Part shown: in pieces, positions 15,762 to 25,727 of the stretch | How positions within the stretch are numbered: position 1 is the first letter of the stretch | Layout: each line of letters starts with the position of its first letter | Assembly (NCBI GenBank): GCA_902772435.1 | Contig: CACYAX010000011.1 | Coordinates: 1-33,296, forward strand | Direction: 5' to 3' | Length of the DNA stretch: 33,296 nt | Source of the DNA: an uncultured Coriobacteriaceae bacterium | GTDB taxonomy: Bacteria > Actinomycetota > Coriobacteriia > Coriobacteriales > Atopobiaceae | Made by a program: the position numbers and the translations under genes | Notes under the pieces: model-generated | The model's input: the letters and a program-made list of their open reading frames with translations, nothing else | The model's database searches: none | What the model was told of the DNA's origin: nothing

Positions 15762-18700
15762 ATGGCGCTTCACATCACATATACCAACGATCAGCATCTC
15801 GTGAGCGCAGCGGCAGCTGACGCGCTGGGCCAGATGCTGGAGAGAACGGGGCACGTGAGCCTGATCGTCCCCAATTTCTCGCAGGCACTCGAGGCCCAGT
15901 CGGTCCTTGCCGACAGGGGAGAGCTCACCTTGGGCGTCACCACCTCCACGCTGAGCGCGTGGGCTGACGAGCGCTGGGGTGCCTGGGGTGACGGGAGCAG
16001 CTTCGTCTCGGGGCCGGAGCGCATCGCGCTCATGCGCGTCGCGCTCGATGCGACGGAGTGCACCCTTGCGAAGACGTCGGGAACGCTCGACGCGCTCATC
16101 AGCCTTGCCCGTGAGGCACTTGTCTACCTGCCCATCGACGGCCTCCTGTCTCCCCTGTGCGCGGAGCCTGGCGCGGGATCGCTCTCCCCGGGCGAGCTCG
16201 ATGCCTGCCGTGTGCTGGGCACCTACCAGAAGCTGCTCGGCGCCCGCGGGCTCATCGAGCCTTGCGAGGCGATGCTCTCCCTGGCGTCACGGCTGCCGTC
16301 GGCCGAGCCCCTCGTGGTCAGCGGCGTGTCGTCACTCTCGCAGGCTGCGTGCGAGCTTCTGGCTGCGCTTGCCCAAACAACTGAGGTGACGCTCTGCCTC
16401 GCTTCTTTCGGTGGCCCCTCGGACGCCCTCGTCGAAAAGCTGGCTGCACGGCTGACCCGTGAGGCGCGGCGTCGCGGGGTAACGGTACGCGACGCGCGTG
16501 TGGACGTCCCCCAAGCTGGCCTAGGCGCTGCGCAGGAACTCGCGGGTCTGCGGGACCGGCTCTTCAGGGACGCGGCCTGCTATGAGCCGCTGCTTCCCGT
16601 GGGCCAGGTCAGGCAGCTTTTACCGCTCGGCCCGCTGGCGGAATGGGAGGCGGTCGCGCAGGAGATATGCGCCCACGAGGTACCGGCAGGCCAGTCTGTC
16701 GTCGTGGCGGTGGCTGACGTCGACGCGGCGTGGCGCTCGCTGGCGCCCAAGCTCGCTGCGCGGGGCGTTGCCGTGCGGGTGAGCCTGCGCGAGCGTGAGG
16801 CGCACAACCAGACCGTGCGCGCCTTCATGGCCTTTGCCGAGACGGTCGCCGAGCTGGCTACTCTCAACGCCACGTGGCCCGAGCCCGTGGACGGCCCAGA
16901 GGGCAAGGTCCCGCAGCTCGGGGACATGTCGTGGTGGCCGCCCCAGAGCCTGACCGACTTCCTGCTGAACGATATCGCGCAGGTGAGCGCCGCACAGGCG
17001 TGGGACCTCGACGCGAAGTGGCGCGGCAACCGCGTCCTCACGCCAGCCAAGGTGCTCGAGCAGCTCCAGAAGGTGAGCCTGACCTCGCGGCCCGTCGCGC
17101 AGGCGACGGCCTCGGTGCTGCGCGGCCGTATCGGCGCGGCAGCAGGCCAGCTCGCCCGGGGGCTGCAGGAGAGCGGGGAGGGCCATGAGGAGGCCATCGC
17201 CGCGCTCGGCATCATCACCGACTGTGCCCGCACGGTGGGCGCGGTTCTCTCTGCTGGTAAGGGGGCGGGCCTGCCCGAAACGGGGAGCTCCGAGGTCGAG
17301 CAGCTCGCCGCGCGCGTGAGCCTGGTCTCGGAGGTCGTGGAGCGCTCCCTGCTCGTCTCGCGCCGCACCCTTGGCCCCGATGACGCAGCGTGCCAGGTCA
17401 GGATCTGCAGCCGTGCTGAGGCAGCGGCGCTCGCCCCGGGTTCGGCAGACGTGCTCATGCTCTGCAACCTGACGGCCAACGAGTGGCCGCTCGCGCCCCG
17501 AGACGACGCCGCGTCGGCGCTGCTCGCGCATGCGGGCCTCGACGCTGCCGATGATCCGCTTGACGTTGCCCGCCTGCAGCTCCATGCGCTGCTCGCGGTT
17601 CCCCGGAGTGCTGTGGTGCTCGAGCGCTGCGCGCACGACGCCGATGCGCACGAGGCCTATCCTGCCGTCATGTTCTCCGAGATCGCCGCGTGCTACGGCA
17701 TGACGTCGGAAGACATGGCGTATGCCGATGGGCCGCTCGCCCCCCAGGTTCTTGCGGAGGCCGAGCTCTCGCGGCTCTCCTCGTCTGCGGGCGTGCTTCC
17801 CACCACGCGGGAGGTGCTCGAGAATGCCCCGACGGGCGTGATCGGCGAGGCCGCGTCAAGCATGATCATCGTGCCGCGGCCGGGCGAGGCCGAGCTGCCC
17901 GGGGGCCTCCCGTCGCTTTCGGCCTCCCAGATCGAGTCGTACCTCGAGTGCCCCTACAAGTGGTTCACCCTGCGCCGCCTCGGCTTGGGCGACGTGGACG
18001 CCACGTTCTCGCCGCTGCAGATGGGCTCCTTCGCGCACCGCGTGCTCGAGGTGGCGCACCGCAGGCTCGCGCAGCAGGCAGCGGTGGACGCCGGGCTCGT
18101 GGCGGAGGGTGAGCTGCTCGACATCGTGGGCGGTCCCGTCTCGTTCATCCCGGGCTCGCACGTGGCGAGCGAGAACCTCGCCTTTGCCCACGTGCTCGTG
18201 AACACGGAGTTCGACTTCCACCTCATGCACCAGCGGCAGCGCGCCACTATGCTCGCGGCCCAGTCACTCGTCCCCCATACGGCGACCGAGGAGTATCGCC
18301 TCGGCCTTCACCGCGCTGAGCTGCTCTCGGTCATGGATTACGAGCTGGGGGTGCTCGAGGGCTTCAACCCGCGATACTTCGAGCTGCGCTTCGGCGGTTC
18401 CAAGCCCGACGCGCGCCACGTCACGTACGCCGGGGCCGATTTCGTGGGCAGCATCGACCGCGTTGACGTGGACGCCCATGGCCGTGCCGTGGTGATCGAC
18501 TACAAGCACAAGCGCATGCAGGGCTTTGCCGCGGAGTACGACGTCTTCTCCGAGGGCGCGCCCGCCGATTGCCAGGGGTTCGTGGTCCCGCGCCGCGTGC
18601 AGTCGCTCATCTACGCGCAGGTGGTGCGCAAGCTCTTCCCCGACCTCAAGGTGGTCGGCGCGGTCTACCTCTCCACCATGGGCGACTCTGCCACAGACCA

Positions 18701-18953
18701 CGAGATCGCGGGCGCCCTCGATGCCAACGCGGTCGACCAGGTGATGGGCAAGGCCGTGGGTAACAAGCGCCTGCCACGGCTCGTGTGCGGCGGACCGGGC
18801 CAGATAGGCTTCGAGGAGCTGCTCGACGAGTGCGAGCGACGCATAGCCGTGAGCATCGAGCATCTGGTGGCGGGCGACATCGAGGCCAATCCCGTGGACG
18901 ATTCGGCGTGCGCGTGGTGCCCGGTCGCGAACTGCGAAAAGAGGCGGTCATAA
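15762..18953 (+). CDS. addB: AddB-type helicase-nuclease subunit (PD-(D/E)XK)
   Basis: The 1063-residue protein is the AddB half of a double-strand-break processing helicase-nuclease that prepares DNA ends for RecA. The C-terminal nuclease domain starts near residue 719 with LSASQIESYLECPYKWF and contains the catalytic block GSIDRVD followed by VVIDYKHKRMQGF near residue 909. Cysteine 730 or so in that first block, together with CAWCPVANC near residue 1049, forms the probable 4Fe-4S staple of AddB nucleases. The N-terminus has no recognisable Walker A motif where Bacillus AddB has one, as in RexB-like versions. The start at 15762 has GAGGGAGG upstream. The stop codon overlaps the addA start by one base (TAATG), indicating translational coupling. 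Confidence 0.88.
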   Translation: MALHITYTNDQHLVSAAAADALGQMLERTGHVSLIVPNFSQALEAQSVLADRGELTLGVTTSTLSAWADERWGAWGDGSSFVSGPERIALMRVALDATECTLAKTSGTLDALISLAREALVYLPIDGLLSPLCAEPGAGSLSPGELDACRVLGTYQKLLGARGLIEPCEAMLSLASRLPSAEPLVVSGVSSLSQAACELLAALAQTTEVTLCLASFGGPSDALVEKLAARLTREARRRGVTVRDARVDVPQAGLGAAQELAGLRDRLFRDAACYEPLLPVGQVRQLLPLGPLAEWEAVAQEICAHEVPAGQSVVVAVADVDAAWRSLAPKLAARGVAVRVSLREREAHNQTVRAFMAFAETVAELATLNATWPEPVDGPEGKVPQLGDMSWWPPQSLTDFLLNDIAQVSAAQAWDLDAKWRGNRVLTPAKVLEQLQKVSLTSRPVAQATASVLRGRIGAAAGQLARGLQESGEGHEEAIAALGIITDCARTVGAVLSAGKGAGLPETGSSEVEQLAARVSLVSEVVERSLLVSRRTLGPDDAACQVRICSRAEAAALAPGSADVLMLCNLTANEWPLAPRDDAASALLAHAGLDAADDPLDVARLQLHALLAVPRSAVVLERCAHDADAHEAYPAVMFSEIAACYGMTSEDMAYADGPLAPQVLAEAELSRLSSSAGVLPTTREVLENAPTGVIGEAASSMIIVPRPGEAELPGGLPSLSASQIESYLECPYKWFTLRRLGLGDVDATFSPLQMGSFAHRVLEVAHRRLAQQAAVDAGLVAEGELLDIVGGPVSFIPGSHVASENLAFAHVLVNTEFDFHLMHQRQRATMLAAQSLVPHTATEEYRLGLHRAELLSVMDYELGVLEGFNPRYFELRFGGSKPDARHVTYAGADFVGSIDRVDVDAHGRAVVIDYKHKRMQGFAAEYDVFSEGAPADCQGFVVPRRVQSLIYAQVVRKLFPDLKVVGAVYLSTMGDSATDHEIAGALDANAVDQVMGKAVGNKRLPRLVCGGPGQIGFEELLDECERRIAVSIEHLVAGDIEANPVDDSACAWCPVANCEKRRS

Positions 18954-21900
18954 TGGCGCGGAAGCTCACCCCCGACCAGCGACGCATCGTCGAGACGCTC
19001 GACCGCCCGCTGTTCGTGGCGGCCGGTGCGGGGTCAGGCAAGTCGTCGACCCTGGCCGAGCGCGTCGCATGGGCGCTCATGCCCGGCTCCGGTGCCGATG
19101 GCGGGCCGTACATCGCGAACCTCGACGAGGTGCTGGTCATCACCTTCACCCATCTGGCGGCCGACGAGATCAAGGAGAAGATTCGCGAGCGCCTGCGCGA
19201 AGGCGGTATGGAGGCCCAGGCCCTTGCCGTGGACAGCGCCTGGATCTCCACCATCCACGGCATGTGCGCGCGCATCCTCAGGCGCCATGCCTTCGACCTG
19301 GGTATCGACCCCGGCTTTTCCGTGCTCGAGGCCCATGACGCGAGCCAGCTCGTGGAGCGCGCCACCAACGAGGTGTTGCGCACGCTCAGGCGCGAGCACA
19401 GCTACCCTGAGCTCTTCAAGGTGTTCCCGCCCCGTTCGCGCAGCGGCGGTGACACCGCAGGCTCCGTCTTCGGCATGGTGGGCGCCCTTCGCGACGCGGC
19501 GGGCAGCGCCCTTGCCGGCTTCGATTCGCTGAGCTTTCCCGGCGTTCCCGTCGATGGCGACGACGTGCTGCAGCGCCTGCTCGTCGAGCACCAGCGCGCC
19601 CTGGCGCTCGGGCTCGACTGCAAGGCGTTCTCCAGCGTGAAGGGTGCTGCCGAGGAGGCGCGCCTGCAGGCTGCCATCGAGGTGCTCGAGGCGCATCTCC
19701 GCTGTGCCCCCGGCGAGCGCAAGGCGCGTGCTGCAGAGACGTTCGCGCAGGTCGGAAAGCCTGGGGACGCCTATCGCAAGGACGCGATGAAGGAGGTCGG
19801 CGCTTCGCTCAAGGCGACCTATGCCGAGGCAGCGTTCGCGATCGCCTTCGCGGGCATCGAAGAGCGCTCGCGCGAGCTGGTGGAGATCGCGCGCATGGTC
19901 GAAGCGCGCTATCGCGAGCTCAAGCTCGAGCGGGGCGCCCTCGACAACGACGACCTGCTCTCGTGGACCTTCGCGGCCTTCCGCGAGCACCAGGAGATCG
20001 CGGAGCAGTATGGCAACAAGTTCCGCCTGGTCATGGTCGACGAGTTCCAGGACACGAACGCCCAGCAGGTCCGCATGATCGAGCTGCTCTCGGGCGTCGA
20101 CGCGTGCCACCTGGCCACCGTCGGCGATGCCCAACAGTCCATCTACCGCTTCAGGGCCGCCGACGTGCAGGTCTTCCGCGACCGCGAGCACGAGGTCGAC
20201 GCCGATGCGCTCGTGCGGCTCGCCATGAACTTCAGGAGCCACGACGACATCCTGAAGTTCGTGGAACGCACGCTGGCGGGTCCGCCGCTGCCCGACTTCA
20301 TGCCGCTCGAGGCCTGCACGACGCGGCCCGACGGCTATCGTGCCCACGGCTTGCCTCGGGTGGACGTCGAGCTGCTCAGCACTCCCGGGCGCAAGGGCGC
20401 CAACGCCGAGGAGCGCAGCATCATGATGGCGGCCCTCATCGCCGACCGCATTGCCGAGCGCGTGGCCGCTGGTGAGCGTCCCCAGGACGTGGCACTCCTC
20501 CTGGGGCGCATGAGCAAGCTCGCGTACTACCTCGACGCGCTGCGCGCCCGCGGGCTTGACTGCGTGGTGACGGGCGGGTCGACCTTCTCGAACGCTCCCG
20601 AGGTGCGGCTGGTGGTCGCCCTCATGCGCACGCTGGCCAATCCCAAAGACACCCAGAGCGGCCTGTTCTCCGTGCTGGTGAGCGAGCTCTTCTCGCTTGA
20701 GGCCGATGACCTCTGCATGCTTGCCACGCGCGACCAGGAGACGGTCGACGCCCTTGCCAAGCGCGGTATCGATGCGGGCTTCCTCGGCTTCGAGCTGCCG
20801 CTCGGATCACAGCCGTCGCCGCGCCTGCGTGCCGCGCATGACGTGCTCACGCGGGCCATGCAGCGTACGGGCAGCTGGCGTCTCGCCGACGTGCTGCTCG
20901 GCGTGCTCGTCGAGTCCGGCTGGGTCGAGCGGATGGAGCATGCGGGCGCGGACGGTCAGGCAAAGCTCGCCAACGCGCTGGCGGCGGTGCGCTATGCGGG
21001 AGACCTCGCGGACGCCGCGGGCCTGGGCATCGCCCGGGCCGCCTCCGAGTTCGCCCGATGGCTTGATCTGAGCAAGATAGCTCCCGCCACGCTTTCCGCG
21101 GGCGAGGGCGGTGCGGTGCGCGTCATGACCGTCCACGCGTCGAAGGGCCTGGAGTTTCCGCTGGTGGCCATCGCGGAGTGCTGGGGAAGCGGCGTCGGGC
21201 CGAGCGTCACGGGCGTCACCTGCGAGAACCGCGCGGGCAACGTGATCGCCACGCTCGTTCCCGTAGGCATGCACGCCGCTGACCTCGCCCTAGGCGAGGA
21301 TGACGAGCTGCGGCCCCCTGCCGCGGGGGCGGACGTCTCGGCGTGGGCACGCTACATCACGGCTGCGGCGCGCGAGGGTGACGAGGCTGAGCGGGCACGC
21401 CTGCTCTACGTCGCCATCACGCGCGCCCGGGAGTCCGTGATCTTGGGCATCACCGCGACCTACGACTCCAAGGGCATCAAGCCGCGCCTCGCGAACGAGG
21501 TGGTGGGCACGCTCTTCGGCGGTGAGCTGCCGCCGGCAGGGGAGGGCGCGCTCGCGTACGGCGGTTCCGAGCCCGCGCGGCTCAGGCATGTGGCAATCAC
21601 CGGGGACGCTGCCGAACGCACAATCGAGCCGGCCACGTTTGCCCCCCTGTTCTCCGCGGAAAACGACAGCGGCCCGTCCGAGGGCTTCGAGCTCATAGAT
21701 GTGCGTGACGACGACGGCCTCGCCGCCGTGCGCGCGACGGCGGGGTGGGAGAGACCCCGTACGGGTGTGTTCAGTTACTCGTCTGCCCACGCGCGCATGG
21801 CGGAAGCAGCCCAGGCCGAGGGTGGCCATGGCTCTGGCCATGCCGTGCGCCCCGTTGAGGCGCCCGCCCCGCGTTCCACGGTTGATGAAGAGGACCTCGC

Positions 21901-22447
21901 GGCCCCGGAGCGCGCGTTTGATCCTGACAAGGCGACCAACCTCGGCTCGGCCTTCCACGTGCTGGCGCAAACCATGATCGAGGGGTCATGCGACCACAGC
22001 GAGGAGCGCCTGGAGGCGCTTGCGCGCCGCTGGACCCTCAGCCCGCGCCAGCGCACCCGCCTTGCCGAGGCAATCGAGCGGTGGGAGTGCTCCGAGCTGC
22101 GCCGCGAGGCGTGCTCCTATGACGTCGTGCGTCCCGAGGTGCCCTTCTTCATACGGGTGGAGTCTGCGTACGGTACCTATGTCGAGGGGGCGATCGACCT
22201 GCTCAGCACCAATGCGGGCAGCAAGGAGGCGCTGGTCGTCGACTACAAGACGGGCGACCTCGACCTCACGCCGGCCGAGGTGCGTGCCCGTCACGAGATG
22301 CAGGCCAACTTCTATGCCTACGTGATGATGCGCCAAGGGTACGAGGCCGTCACCTGCTCGTTCGTGTGCGTCGAGTACGACCGCGGCGACGGCGAGCCGC
22401 TCGTGGTCAGCTATCACTTCGATGCCGCGGAGCCCCCGCGCATCTAG
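18953..22447 (+). CDS. addA: AddA-type UvrD-family helicase-nuclease subunit
   Basis: The 1164-residue protein is the superfamily 1A helicase motor and second nuclease of the AddAB complex. Walker A is FVAAGAGSGKSSTL at residues about 21-34; motif Ia-like VITFTHLAADEIKEKI follows. Motif II is VMVDEFQDTNAQQ near residue 362, motif III GDAQQSIYRFRAADV, motif IV/V MTVHASKGLEFPLV near residue 725 and motif VI YVAITRARESVIL near residue 820. The C-terminal PD-(D/E)XK nuclease shows GAIDLL and LVVDYKTGDLDL near residue 1096. The start overlaps the addB stop by one base and has GAGGCGG in the addB 3' end as a possible ribosome site. It is the last gene of its unit and faces the oxidoreductase gene tail to tail. 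Confidence 0.93.
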   Translation: MARKLTPDQRRIVETLDRPLFVAAGAGSGKSSTLAERVAWALMPGSGADGGPYIANLDEVLVITFTHLAADEIKEKIRERLREGGMEAQALAVDSAWISTIHGMCARILRRHAFDLGIDPGFSVLEAHDASQLVERATNEVLRTLRREHSYPELFKVFPPRSRSGGDTAGSVFGMVGALRDAAGSALAGFDSLSFPGVPVDGDDVLQRLLVEHQRALALGLDCKAFSSVKGAAEEARLQAAIEVLEAHLRCAPGERKARAAETFAQVGKPGDAYRKDAMKEVGASLKATYAEAAFAIAFAGIEERSRELVEIARMVEARYRELKLERGALDNDDLLSWTFAAFREHQEIAEQYGNKFRLVMVDEFQDTNAQQVRMIELLSGVDACHLATVGDAQQSIYRFRAADVQVFRDREHEVDADALVRLAMNFRSHDDILKFVERTLAGPPLPDFMPLEACTTRPDGYRAHGLPRVDVELLSTPGRKGANAEERSIMMAALIADRIAERVAAGERPQDVALLLGRMSKLAYYLDALRARGLDCVVTGGSTFSNAPEVRLVVALMRTLANPKDTQSGLFSVLVSELFSLEADDLCMLATRDQETVDALAKRGIDAGFLGFELPLGSQPSPRLRAAHDVLTRAMQRTGSWRLADVLLGVLVESGWVERMEHAGADGQAKLANALAAVRYAGDLADAAGLGIARAASEFARWLDLSKIAPATLSAGEGGAVRVMTVHASKGLEFPLVAIAECWGSGVGPSVTGVTCENRAGNVIATLVPVGMHAADLALGEDDELRPPAAGADVSAWARYITAAAREGDEAERARLLYVAITRARESVILGITATYDSKGIKPRLANEVVGTLFGGELPPAGEGALAYGGSEPARLRHVAITGDAAERTIEPATFAPLFSAENDSGPSEGFELIDVRDDDGLAAVRATAGWERPRTGVFSYSSAHARMAEAAQAEGGHGSGHAVRPVEAPAPRSTVDEEDLAAPERAFDPDKATNLGSAFHVLAQTMIEGSCDHSEERLEALARRWTLSPRQRTRLAEAIERWECSELRREACSYDVVRPEVPFFIRVESAYGTYVEGAIDLLSTNAGSKEALVVDYKTGDLDLTPAEVRARHEMQANFYAYVMMRQGYEAVTCSFVCVEYDRGDGEPLVVSYHFDAAEPPRI

Positions 22448-22489
22448 GAGCCGCTTCTCGGCCATCCGGTCCGAGCATGGCAATGCAAA

Positions 22490-22520
22490 CGCGGCGCCAG
22501 GCATGTTGCCTGGCGCCGCG
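22490..22520 (-). terminator. Terminator between convergent addA and the oxidoreductase gene
   Basis: CGCGGCGCCAGGCA (22490-22503) pairs perfectly with TGCCTGGCGCCGCG (22507-22520). In the minus direction it is followed by TTTGCATT, so it best serves the oxidoreductase gene that ends at 22550. Confidence 0.75.
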
Positions 22521-22549
22521 CGTCTCGGGCGGATGGCGTTTGCGGCACG

Positions 22550-25500
22550 CTACTTCTTGCCGAACTTCTCGGCCACCTTCTTCTTCACGATCTTGACCTC
22601 GCGCTTCAGGGCATACGGGATGATGCGCTTGAGCTTGTCCTCGTTTCTGTCCATGCGCGCGCATTCGGGCAGGTCACGCGAGAGGTGGATGGCGTCGAAG
22701 TCGCACTTGGTGGTGCAGACGCCGCAGCCGATGCACTTGTGCGGGTCGACCACGCTCGCGCCGCACTTGAGGCAGCGGGCGGTCTCGCGCCGCACCTGCT
22801 CCTCGGTGAGGGTGAGGTGCCAGTCGCGATGCGTGCGGCGGATGTCGACGCCTTCGCGCACGCCCTCGCGCTGGCGGCCGGCGTGGTCGTAGTCCTTGGG
22901 GTTGAGCGCGATGTCGTACTTGTCCATCTCGATGTAGCGGCGCTGGTTGCGGCCGAGCGTGAGCGAGTTGCCCGGCTGCACGAAGCGGTGGATGGAGATG
23001 GCCGCCTCGTGGCCCTGGGCAATGGCGTCGATGACGAAGGCGGGGCCGGTCAGGGCATCGCCGCCCACGAAGACGTCTGCTTGGGCGGTCTGGAAGGTCT
23101 TCGGGTCGGCCTGCGCACGGGCGCCGGCGCCCAGCTCGACGGCCTCGCCCTCGAGCAGGCTGCCCCACTCGATGGACTGGCCCACGGAGAAGACCACGTT
23201 GTCGCAGGGCACGAAGGTGGTCTCCGCCTCATCGTAGAGGGGGGAGAAGCGCCCGTCCTCGCCGTAGACACGCGTGCAGCGCTTGAACGTGACGCCGGTG
23301 ACCTGCCCGTTCTTGCCCCGCACGACCTCGGCGGGACCCCAGCCGTTGCAGATGGCCACGCCGTCGAACTCGGCCTCCGCACGCTCCTCAGGCGTGGCGG
23401 GCATCTCATCGCGCTGTTCGAGGCAGTACATCGCGCACCACGAGGACCCCGCGCGCAGCGCCGCGCGCGCCGCGTCGACGGCCACGTTGCCGCCGCCCAC
23501 GACCACGGTCCTGCCAGGGAGCTGCTTGCTCTCGTCGGCGAGCACCTCACGCAGGAGGTCGACGGCGGTCCAGACGCCCGCGCCGTCCTCGCCGGGAACG
23601 CCCGCCTTGCGGCCGCCCTGGGCGCCGATGGCCAGGTAGAAGGCGAGGTAGCCCTGCTCGCGCAGCTGGGCGAGCGTGATGTCGCGACCGACCTCCACGC
23701 CACAGCGGATGTCCACGCCCAGCTCGCGCAGGACGTCGATCTCGGCGGCCACGACGTCCTTCTCGAGCTTGTAGCTCGGGATGCCGTAGGTCATCATGCC
23801 GCCGGGAAGCAGGCTCTTCTCGAAGACCGTGGGCTTGTAGCCGAGCGTGGCGAGGTAGTACGCGCAGGTGAGGCCTGCGGGACCAGCGCCGACGATGGCG
23901 ACCTTCTCCTCGTAGGGCCCGCGCAGCGACGGTTGCAGGATGGGCGGCACGAAGCGCGTCTCGGCCTCGAGGTCGCGCTCGGCGATGAACTTCTTCACGG
24001 CCTCGATGGCCACCGGGTCGTCGATGAGCCCGCGCGTGCAGGCATCCTCGCAGCGGTGGTTGCAGATGCGGCCGCAGACGGCGGGGAAGGGATTCTCCTT
24101 CTTGATGAGCGCGAGGGCCTCGGTGTAGCGGCCCTGGGCGGCGAGGCGCAGGTAGCCCTCGATGCCGATGTGCGCCGGACAGGCGACCTTGCAGGGCGCG
24201 GTGCCCGTGTCGTAGGTCTCGATGCGGTTGTTGTCGCGGTAGTCGGGGTCCCAGTGCTCGGGGCCCCACTCGGTCTCGTCGGGCAGCTCGTGCTGGGGAT
24301 ACACGACGGGTCCGTGGCTCGTGCAGAGGCGCTGGCCGAGCTTGACTGCGCCGGCGGGGCAGTTCTCCACGCACTGGCCGCAGGCAACGCAGTTGTCAGG
24401 GTTGACGTGGGCGATGTAGGCCGAGCGGCTGAAGTTGGGCGTGTTGAAGAGCTGGCTGGTGCGCAGGCCATAGCAGACGGACTTCTGGCAGTTGCAGATT
24501 GCGAAGATCTTCTCCTCGCCGTCGATGTTGGTGATCTGGTGCACGAAGCCCAGGTCCTCGGCCTTCTGGATGATCTCCATGGCCTCGTCGTAGGTGACGT
24601 AGCGCCCCTTGCCGGTCTGCACCTCGTAGTCTGCCATGTCACCAACGCCGATGCACCAGCCCTCGGGGTCGTCGCCGGTGTTGACGCCGCGCACGGTCTC
24701 GCTCATGCGGCAGGAGCAGATGGCGCTGGAGTAGCGGTCGTACTTCTTGAGCCAGTGCGAGATGTGCTCCACGCTGACGGAGCGCTCCTCCTGCTCGATG
24801 GCCTTCTCGACGGGGATGACGTGCATGCCGAGGCCGCCTCCACCTGGCGGGACCATCGGCGCGACCTCGGCGGGCCCCACGTAGGCGACGCGCTCGAAGT
24901 AGGTGCTCATCTCGGGATGCTGCTCGAGGGCGGCCTCGTTCATGGCGTAGAACTCGCCCATGCCCGGCAGCTGCACGGGCAGCACGAAGCGCTTCTCGTG
25001 GTCGGGGTTCTTGCCGTCGAGGTTCTCCCAGTTGTATTCGAGGTTGCCCACCTGCGCCATGTGGTTGACGAGCGGTTCCACCTTCTCGCGGGGCCATCCG
25101 CTGGCCTCCACGATCTGCTCCATGGTCATGGGGTGGCGCACCCCCATGCAGAGGGCGATGTGGGCAGTCTCCTCGGTGAAGACGGAGAAGAGCCCCCAGT
25201 ACTCGGGATCTGCCGCAGTGAGCTTCTTGATGCCCAGCATCTGCGGGATGCGGTCCACCATCATCTTGGCGAGCTTGGCCGTCTCGGGACGGTCCTCAAG
25301 CGACACCTGGGTGGCGGGCACGTAGGGGCCCATCGGGTCCTTGGGACGGAAGGGGCGTGACGGGCGCCAGACCCAGTTCTGCTCCCACAGCTCGGGATGC
25401 GCGGACTCTTCTTTGGTCTTGGCCGTCTCGGGCCCCTCGAAGACGTGCACGCTCTCGTTACCCTGGTTTCGGACCGTGGGATGCACGGCTTCCTCGCGGG

Positions 25501-25600
25501 GCTCCTCGGTGATCTGTGCCCAGTGCTCGGGCACGGCTCCACCGTCGGCGAGGCGCTGCTGCTCGCGCAGCTCGATGATGTTTCCTGCCACTTCAGACAT
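22550..25600 (-). CDS. Multidomain Fe-S/FAD oxidoreductase, GltD-like
   Basis: The 1016-residue protein combines several redox modules. Residues about 60-290 are a helical domain with a winged-helix-like part (MTMEQIVEASGWPREKVEPL). Cysteine pairs follow (SAICSCRM near 290, FAICNCQKSVCYG near 370), then a ferredoxin motif CVACGQCVENCPAG near 404. From residue 470 the sequence resembles the glutamate synthase small subunit: CKVACPAHIGIEGYLRLA, CGRICNHRCEDAC, the FAD motif VAIVGAGPAGLTCAYYLA near 568 and the NAD(P)H motif VVVGGGNVAVDAARAAL near 703. A second ferredoxin motif, CIGCGVCTTKCDF, ends the protein near 953. It probably passes electrons between NAD(P)H and another carrier; true glutamate synthase activity is not implied because no large subunit is nearby. 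AGGAGAGGAG precedes the start, and TATACT about 30 bases further up may be a -10 box. Confidence 0.85.
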   Translation of the reverse strand: MSEVAGNIIELREQQRLADGGAVPEHWAQITEEPREEAVHPTVRNQGNESVHVFEGPETAKTKEESAHPELWEQNWVWRPSRPFRPKDPMGPYVPATQVSLEDRPETAKLAKMMVDRIPQMLGIKKLTAADPEYWGLFSVFTEETAHIALCMGVRHPMTMEQIVEASGWPREKVEPLVNHMAQVGNLEYNWENLDGKNPDHEKRFVLPVQLPGMGEFYAMNEAALEQHPEMSTYFERVAYVGPAEVAPMVPPGGGGLGMHVIPVEKAIEQEERSVSVEHISHWLKKYDRYSSAICSCRMSETVRGVNTGDDPEGWCIGVGDMADYEVQTGKGRYVTYDEAMEIIQKAEDLGFVHQITNIDGEEKIFAICNCQKSVCYGLRTSQLFNTPNFSRSAYIAHVNPDNCVACGQCVENCPAGAVKLGQRLCTSHGPVVYPQHELPDETEWGPEHWDPDYRDNNRIETYDTGTAPCKVACPAHIGIEGYLRLAAQGRYTEALALIKKENPFPAVCGRICNHRCEDACTRGLIDDPVAIEAVKKFIAERDLEAETRFVPPILQPSLRGPYEEKVAIVGAGPAGLTCAYYLATLGYKPTVFEKSLLPGGMMTYGIPSYKLEKDVVAAEIDVLRELGVDIRCGVEVGRDITLAQLREQGYLAFYLAIGAQGGRKAGVPGEDGAGVWTAVDLLREVLADESKQLPGRTVVVGGGNVAVDAARAALRAGSSWCAMYCLEQRDEMPATPEERAEAEFDGVAICNGWGPAEVVRGKNGQVTGVTFKRCTRVYGEDGRFSPLYDEAETTFVPCDNVVFSVGQSIEWGSLLEGEAVELGAGARAQADPKTFQTAQADVFVGGDALTGPAFVIDAIAQGHEAAISIHRFVQPGNSLTLGRNQRRYIEMDKYDIALNPKDYDHAGRQREGVREGVDIRRTHRDWHLTLTEEQVRRETARCLKCGASVVDPHKCIGCGVCTTKCDFDAIHLSRDLPECARMDRNEDKLKRIIPYALKREVKIVKKKVAEKFGKK

Positions 25601-25727
25601 CGCGTCTCCTCTCCTAGATAGCGATGGCATTAGTATAAAGGCTGATGCTTCTTCAAGGGTAGGGAGCAGCGGCGCCCCCGGTCTGGCGGGGTGCTGGAAG
25701 CTGTGTGGGAGGGCTTGTGCGCGGCTC

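Noticed and set aside
22685-25360. Long plus-strand open frame opposite the FAD/Fe-S oxidoreductase
   Set aside because: Shadow of the minus-strand gene, which has clear FAD and iron-sulfur motifs; no family features in the plus-strand product.
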